Assembly: GCF_014649115.1 (NCBI RefSeq)
Contig: NZ_BMSK01000015.1
Span: forward strand, 62,001 to 126,000
DNA length: 64,000 nt
Source of the DNA: Streptomyces eurythermus
GTDB lineage: Bacteria; Actinomycetota; Actinomycetes; Streptomycetales; Streptomycetaceae
Reading direction: 5' to 3'
Numbering within the stretch: the first letter of the stretch is position 1; every line of letters starts with the position of its first letter. The notes beneath the pieces are model-generated. The model was given only the letters and a program-made list of their open reading frames with translations, was not told where the DNA came from and did no database searches. Below are positions 61,862-64,000 of the stretch, piece by piece. The position numbers were made by a program, and so were the translations under genes.

Positions 61862-63292
61862 GTGACCGCGCCCCGCACCCCCACCACCGTCCGCAAGGCC
61901 CTCGGCCGCCTGTCCCTGCCCGAGCGGACCTTCATCGCGGACGCGCTGCGCACCGAGACCGTCGGCGGTGTCCTGCTGCTCCTGGCCGCCGTGGCCGCGC
62001 TGCTCTGGGCGAACATCCCCGGCCTGCACCACAGCTACGAGACGGTCAGCCACTTCCACCTCGGCCCCGGCGCGCTGGGCCTGCACCTGTCCGTCGCCCA
62101 CTGGGCCGCCGACGGACTGCTCGCGCTGTTCTTCTTCGTCGCCGGCATCGAACTCAAGCGCGAGCTGGTCGCCGGGGACCTGCGCGACCCGAAGGCGGCC
62201 GTGCTGCCCGTGGCGGCGGCCCTGTGCGGGATGGCCGCACCCGCGCTCGTCTACGCCCTCACCAACCTCGCCGGGAACGGCTCCCTCCAGGGCTGGGCCG
62301 TGCCCACCGCCACCGACATCGCCTTCGCGCTCGCCGTGCTCGCGGTCATCGGCACCTCCCTGCCCAGCGCCCTGCGCGCCTTCCTGCTCACCCTGGCGGT
62401 CGTCGACGACCTCTTCGCGATACTGATCATCGCGATCTTCTTCACCGACCGGCTGAACCTCGCCGCCCTCGGCGGGGCCGCCGCCGGGCTCGCCGTCTTC
62501 TGGCTGCTGCTGCGCAAGGGCGTACGCGGCTGGTACGTGTACGTACCGCTCGCCCTCGTCATCTGGGCGCTGATGTACAACAGCGGCGTGCACGCCACCA
62601 TCGCCGGCGTGGCGATGGGCCTGATGCTGCGCTGCACCACCCGGGAGGGTGAGCAGCACTCGCCGGGCGAGCACATCGAGCATCTGGTGCGGCCCCTGTC
62701 GGCCGGGCTCGCCGTACCGCTGTTCGCCCTGTTCAGCGCCGGTGTGTCGATATCCGGCGGTGCGCTCGGGGACGTGTTCGCGAGGCCCGAGACGCTCGGT
62801 GTCGTCCTCGGCCTGGTCGTGGGCAAGACGATCGGGATCTTCGGCGGCACCTGGCTGACCGTCCGCTTCACCCGGGCGCGGCTCAGCGAGGAGCTGGCGT
62901 GGGCCGACGTCTTCGCGATGTCCTCGCTCGCCGGGATCGGCTTCACGGTGTCGCTGCTGATCGGCGAGCTGGCCTTCGGGAGCGACACCGTACTGACCGG
63001 CGAGGTGAAGGCGGCCGTCCTCATCGGATCGCTGATCGCGGCGGTGTGCGCGACGATGCTGCTGAAGCTGCGCAACAACCGGTACCGCAGGCTGTGTGAG
63101 GAAGAGGAGCGCGACGAGGACCTCGACGGCATCCCGGACGTCTACGAACAGGGCGACCCGGCGTACCACCTCCGGATGGCCGAGATCCACGAGCGCAAGG
63201 CCGCCGAACACCGGCGGCTGGCCGCCGAGGCACGCCGCGGGCTTGCGGAAGTGCCGGGCGGGGCAGGCGAGGAGGGCGACCGTCCGGCATGA
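61862..63292 (+). CDS. nhaA: Na+/H+ antiporter NhaA
   Basis: NhaA exchanges internal Na+ for external protons. The 476-residue protein has about 11-12 transmembrane segments with the essential aspartate pair in TLAVVDDLFAILII and the TATDIAFALAV segment that crosses in the unwound helix. A charged cytoplasmic tail of about 60 residues follows (EEEERDEDLDGIPDVYE and an Ala/Glu/Arg helix), longer than in E. coli. The GTG at 61862 has GGAGG six bases upstream. A holin-like membrane gene follows. Confidence 0.95.
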   Translation: MTAPRTPTTVRKALGRLSLPERTFIADALRTETVGGVLLLLAAVAALLWANIPGLHHSYETVSHFHLGPGALGLHLSVAHWAADGLLALFFFVAGIELKRELVAGDLRDPKAAVLPVAAALCGMAAPALVYALTNLAGNGSLQGWAVPTATDIAFALAVLAVIGTSLPSALRAFLLTLAVVDDLFAILIIAIFFTDRLNLAALGGAAAGLAVFWLLLRKGVRGWYVYVPLALVIWALMYNSGVHATIAGVAMGLMLRCTTREGEQHSPGEHIEHLVRPLSAGLAVPLFALFSAGVSISGGALGDVFARPETLGVVLGLVVGKTIGIFGGTWLTVRFTRARLSEELAWADVFAMSSLAGIGFTVSLLIGELAFGSDTVLTGEVKAAVLIGSLIAAVCATMLLKLRNNRYRRLCEEEERDEDLDGIPDVYEQGDPAYHLRMAEIHERKAAEHRRLAAEARRGLAEVPGGAGEEGDRPA

Positions 63293-63414
63293 TCTGACGA
63301 GACGGTACAAAACAAGACGGCCGCACGCGCGCGACGGCTACCCGGACGGCCGTACGAGCACCACGGCCGTCCCCACAGCACATGTGCGGCACGAGACCTC
63401 TGAGGGAGAACGCG

Positions 63415-63903
63415 ATGAGCGCACCCGACGGCAGCCCGGTCGGCGCCGAACGCAGTATCGGCCAGCTGTTCGCCTCGGCGACGACCGAATTGTCGGCGCT
63501 GGTGCACGACGAGATCGCGCTGGCCAAAGCCCAGCTCAAGCAGGACGTGAAGCGCGGCGCGGTGAGCGGCGGCGCCTTCTCGATGGCGGGCGCGGTCCTG
63601 GTGTTCTCCCTGCCGATGCTCAACTTCGCCCTGGCGTACGGCATCCGCACCTGGAGCCACTGGAACCTGGCGATCTGCTTCGTGCTGTCCTTCGCGGCCA
63701 ATGTGCTGGTGGCCGGTCTGCTCGGGCTCATCGGCGTGGTGTTCGCGAAGAAGGCCAAGAAGGGCAAGGGCCCGCAGAAGGTGGCCGCCTCGATGAAGGA
63801 GTCGGCGGGCGTCCTGCAGAACGCCAAGCCGCACCCGCGTCCGGAGCTGCCCGGCGAACCGGCTCCCGCCGCCATCGAGGCTGTGGCACGCTCGTCGTCA
63901 TGA
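63415..63903 (+). CDS. Phage holin superfamily III/DUF1469 membrane protein
   Basis: The 162-residue protein has an amphipathic N-terminal helix (IGQLFASATTELSALVHDEIALAKAQLKQD) and two transmembrane helices (about 50-70 and 80-105). A Lys-rich cytoplasmic tail follows. This is the pattern of actinobacterial DUF1469 proteins, annotated as holin-like but found as stable membrane proteins outside prophages. The ATG at 63415 has GAGGGAG upstream. The stop overlaps the next gene start (ATGA), so the two are coupled. Confidence 0.88.
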   Translation: MSAPDGSPVGAERSIGQLFASATTELSALVHDEIALAKAQLKQDVKRGAVSGGAFSMAGAVLVFSLPMLNFALAYGIRTWSHWNLAICFVLSFAANVLVAGLLGLIGVVFAKKAKKGKGPQKVAASMKESAGVLQNAKPHPRPELPGEPAPAAIEAVARSSS

Positions 63904-64000
63904 CGGACCCAGCCGCCCCCTCGCCCGTGCGGATCGACCTCCCGGACGGGACACGGGTCACGCACCGGGATGTCGCCGCCAACGGCGCCCGCTTCCACAT
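63900..64000 (+). CDS. Start of an alpha/beta hydrolase-like gene (truncated by window end)
   Basis: An ATG overlaps the upstream stop as ATGA and opens a frame beginning MTDPAAPSPVRIDLPDGTRV and continuing to NGARFH at the edge. This N-terminal pattern occurs in alpha/beta hydrolases found next to the holin-like gene in Streptomyces. Only 33 codons are visible, so the family is inferred mainly from position. Confidence 0.6.
   Translation, partial: MTDPAAPSPVRIDLPDGTRVTHRDVAANGARFH

Overview
The window is chromosomal DNA of a Streptomyces. The base composition is very GC-rich, GTG starts are frequent, and the gene order contains bldG, a tipA homologue, a Zur-type set of zinc-free ribosomal proteins, a Tad/Flp pilus locus and a dTMP kinase fusion. 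From memory, the order follows S. coelicolor roughly from SCO3404 (ftsH) to SCO3566. The long interval that S. coelicolor carries before its tmk/topA block appears to be missing near the tRNA-Thr gene. I saw no rRNA, insertion sequence, prophage or CRISPR array.

Layout. Bases 1-7,100 (minus strand) hold ftsH, hpt, tilS, a zinc metalloprotease and dacB. Bases 7,180-9,470 (plus) hold ppa and a ThrE-type exporter. Bases 9,490-15,455 (minus) hold a DedA protein with a Gln/Tyr-rich tail, a tipA homologue with its own tipA-type promoter, PadR and DinB-like genes, an aldehyde dehydrogenase and a WhiJ-type regulator. That regulator sits beside an ATPase gene and a DUF397 gene, and these last two share a 28-bp upstream motif. 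Bases 17,189-19,659 hold two divergent operons of zinc-free ribosomal protein paralogues and a COG0523 protein around a candidate Zur box. A 40-bp tandem repeat array follows at about 19,700-20,415.

Bases 20,573-25,069 hold a lipoprotein, a DUF2786 protein, an HTH plus Clp_N regulator with two operator-like palindromes over a leaderless promoter, and a PolA-like polymerase. Bases 25,292-28,807 are one AfsR-type SARP regulator, followed by tRNA-Thr(CGU) and its terminator. Bases 29,577-46,077 (minus) hold a secreted peptidase, holB, an MFS-dTMP kinase-coiled coil fusion, topA, small membrane and lipoproteins, a methyltransferase, hppA, and the bldG/anti-sigma pair. A MrfA-type helicase runs divergently from bldG.

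Bases 48,689-54,368 (minus) form a Tad pilus operon (ssd, tadA, tadB, tadC, flp-like, two TadE-like genes). Its upstream region carries DnaA-box-like sites. Bases 54,963-64,000 hold a HAD hydrolase, a 6S-like small RNA candidate with a terminator, a degenerate Fic-like protein, a ParA/CooC-like ATPase, a deacetylase-like lipoprotein, acs, nhaA, a holin-like membrane protein and the start of a hydrolase gene.

Several genes are housekeeping: tRNA modification, purine salvage, peptidoglycan trimming, pyrophosphate hydrolysis, DNA replication and topology, and acetate activation. The regulatory interest lies in the tipA locus, the WhiJ-type trio, the zinc-responsive ribosomal proteins, the Clp_N-HTH regulator, bldG and the small RNA. 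All operators, promoters and RNA folds were read by eye and were not computed.
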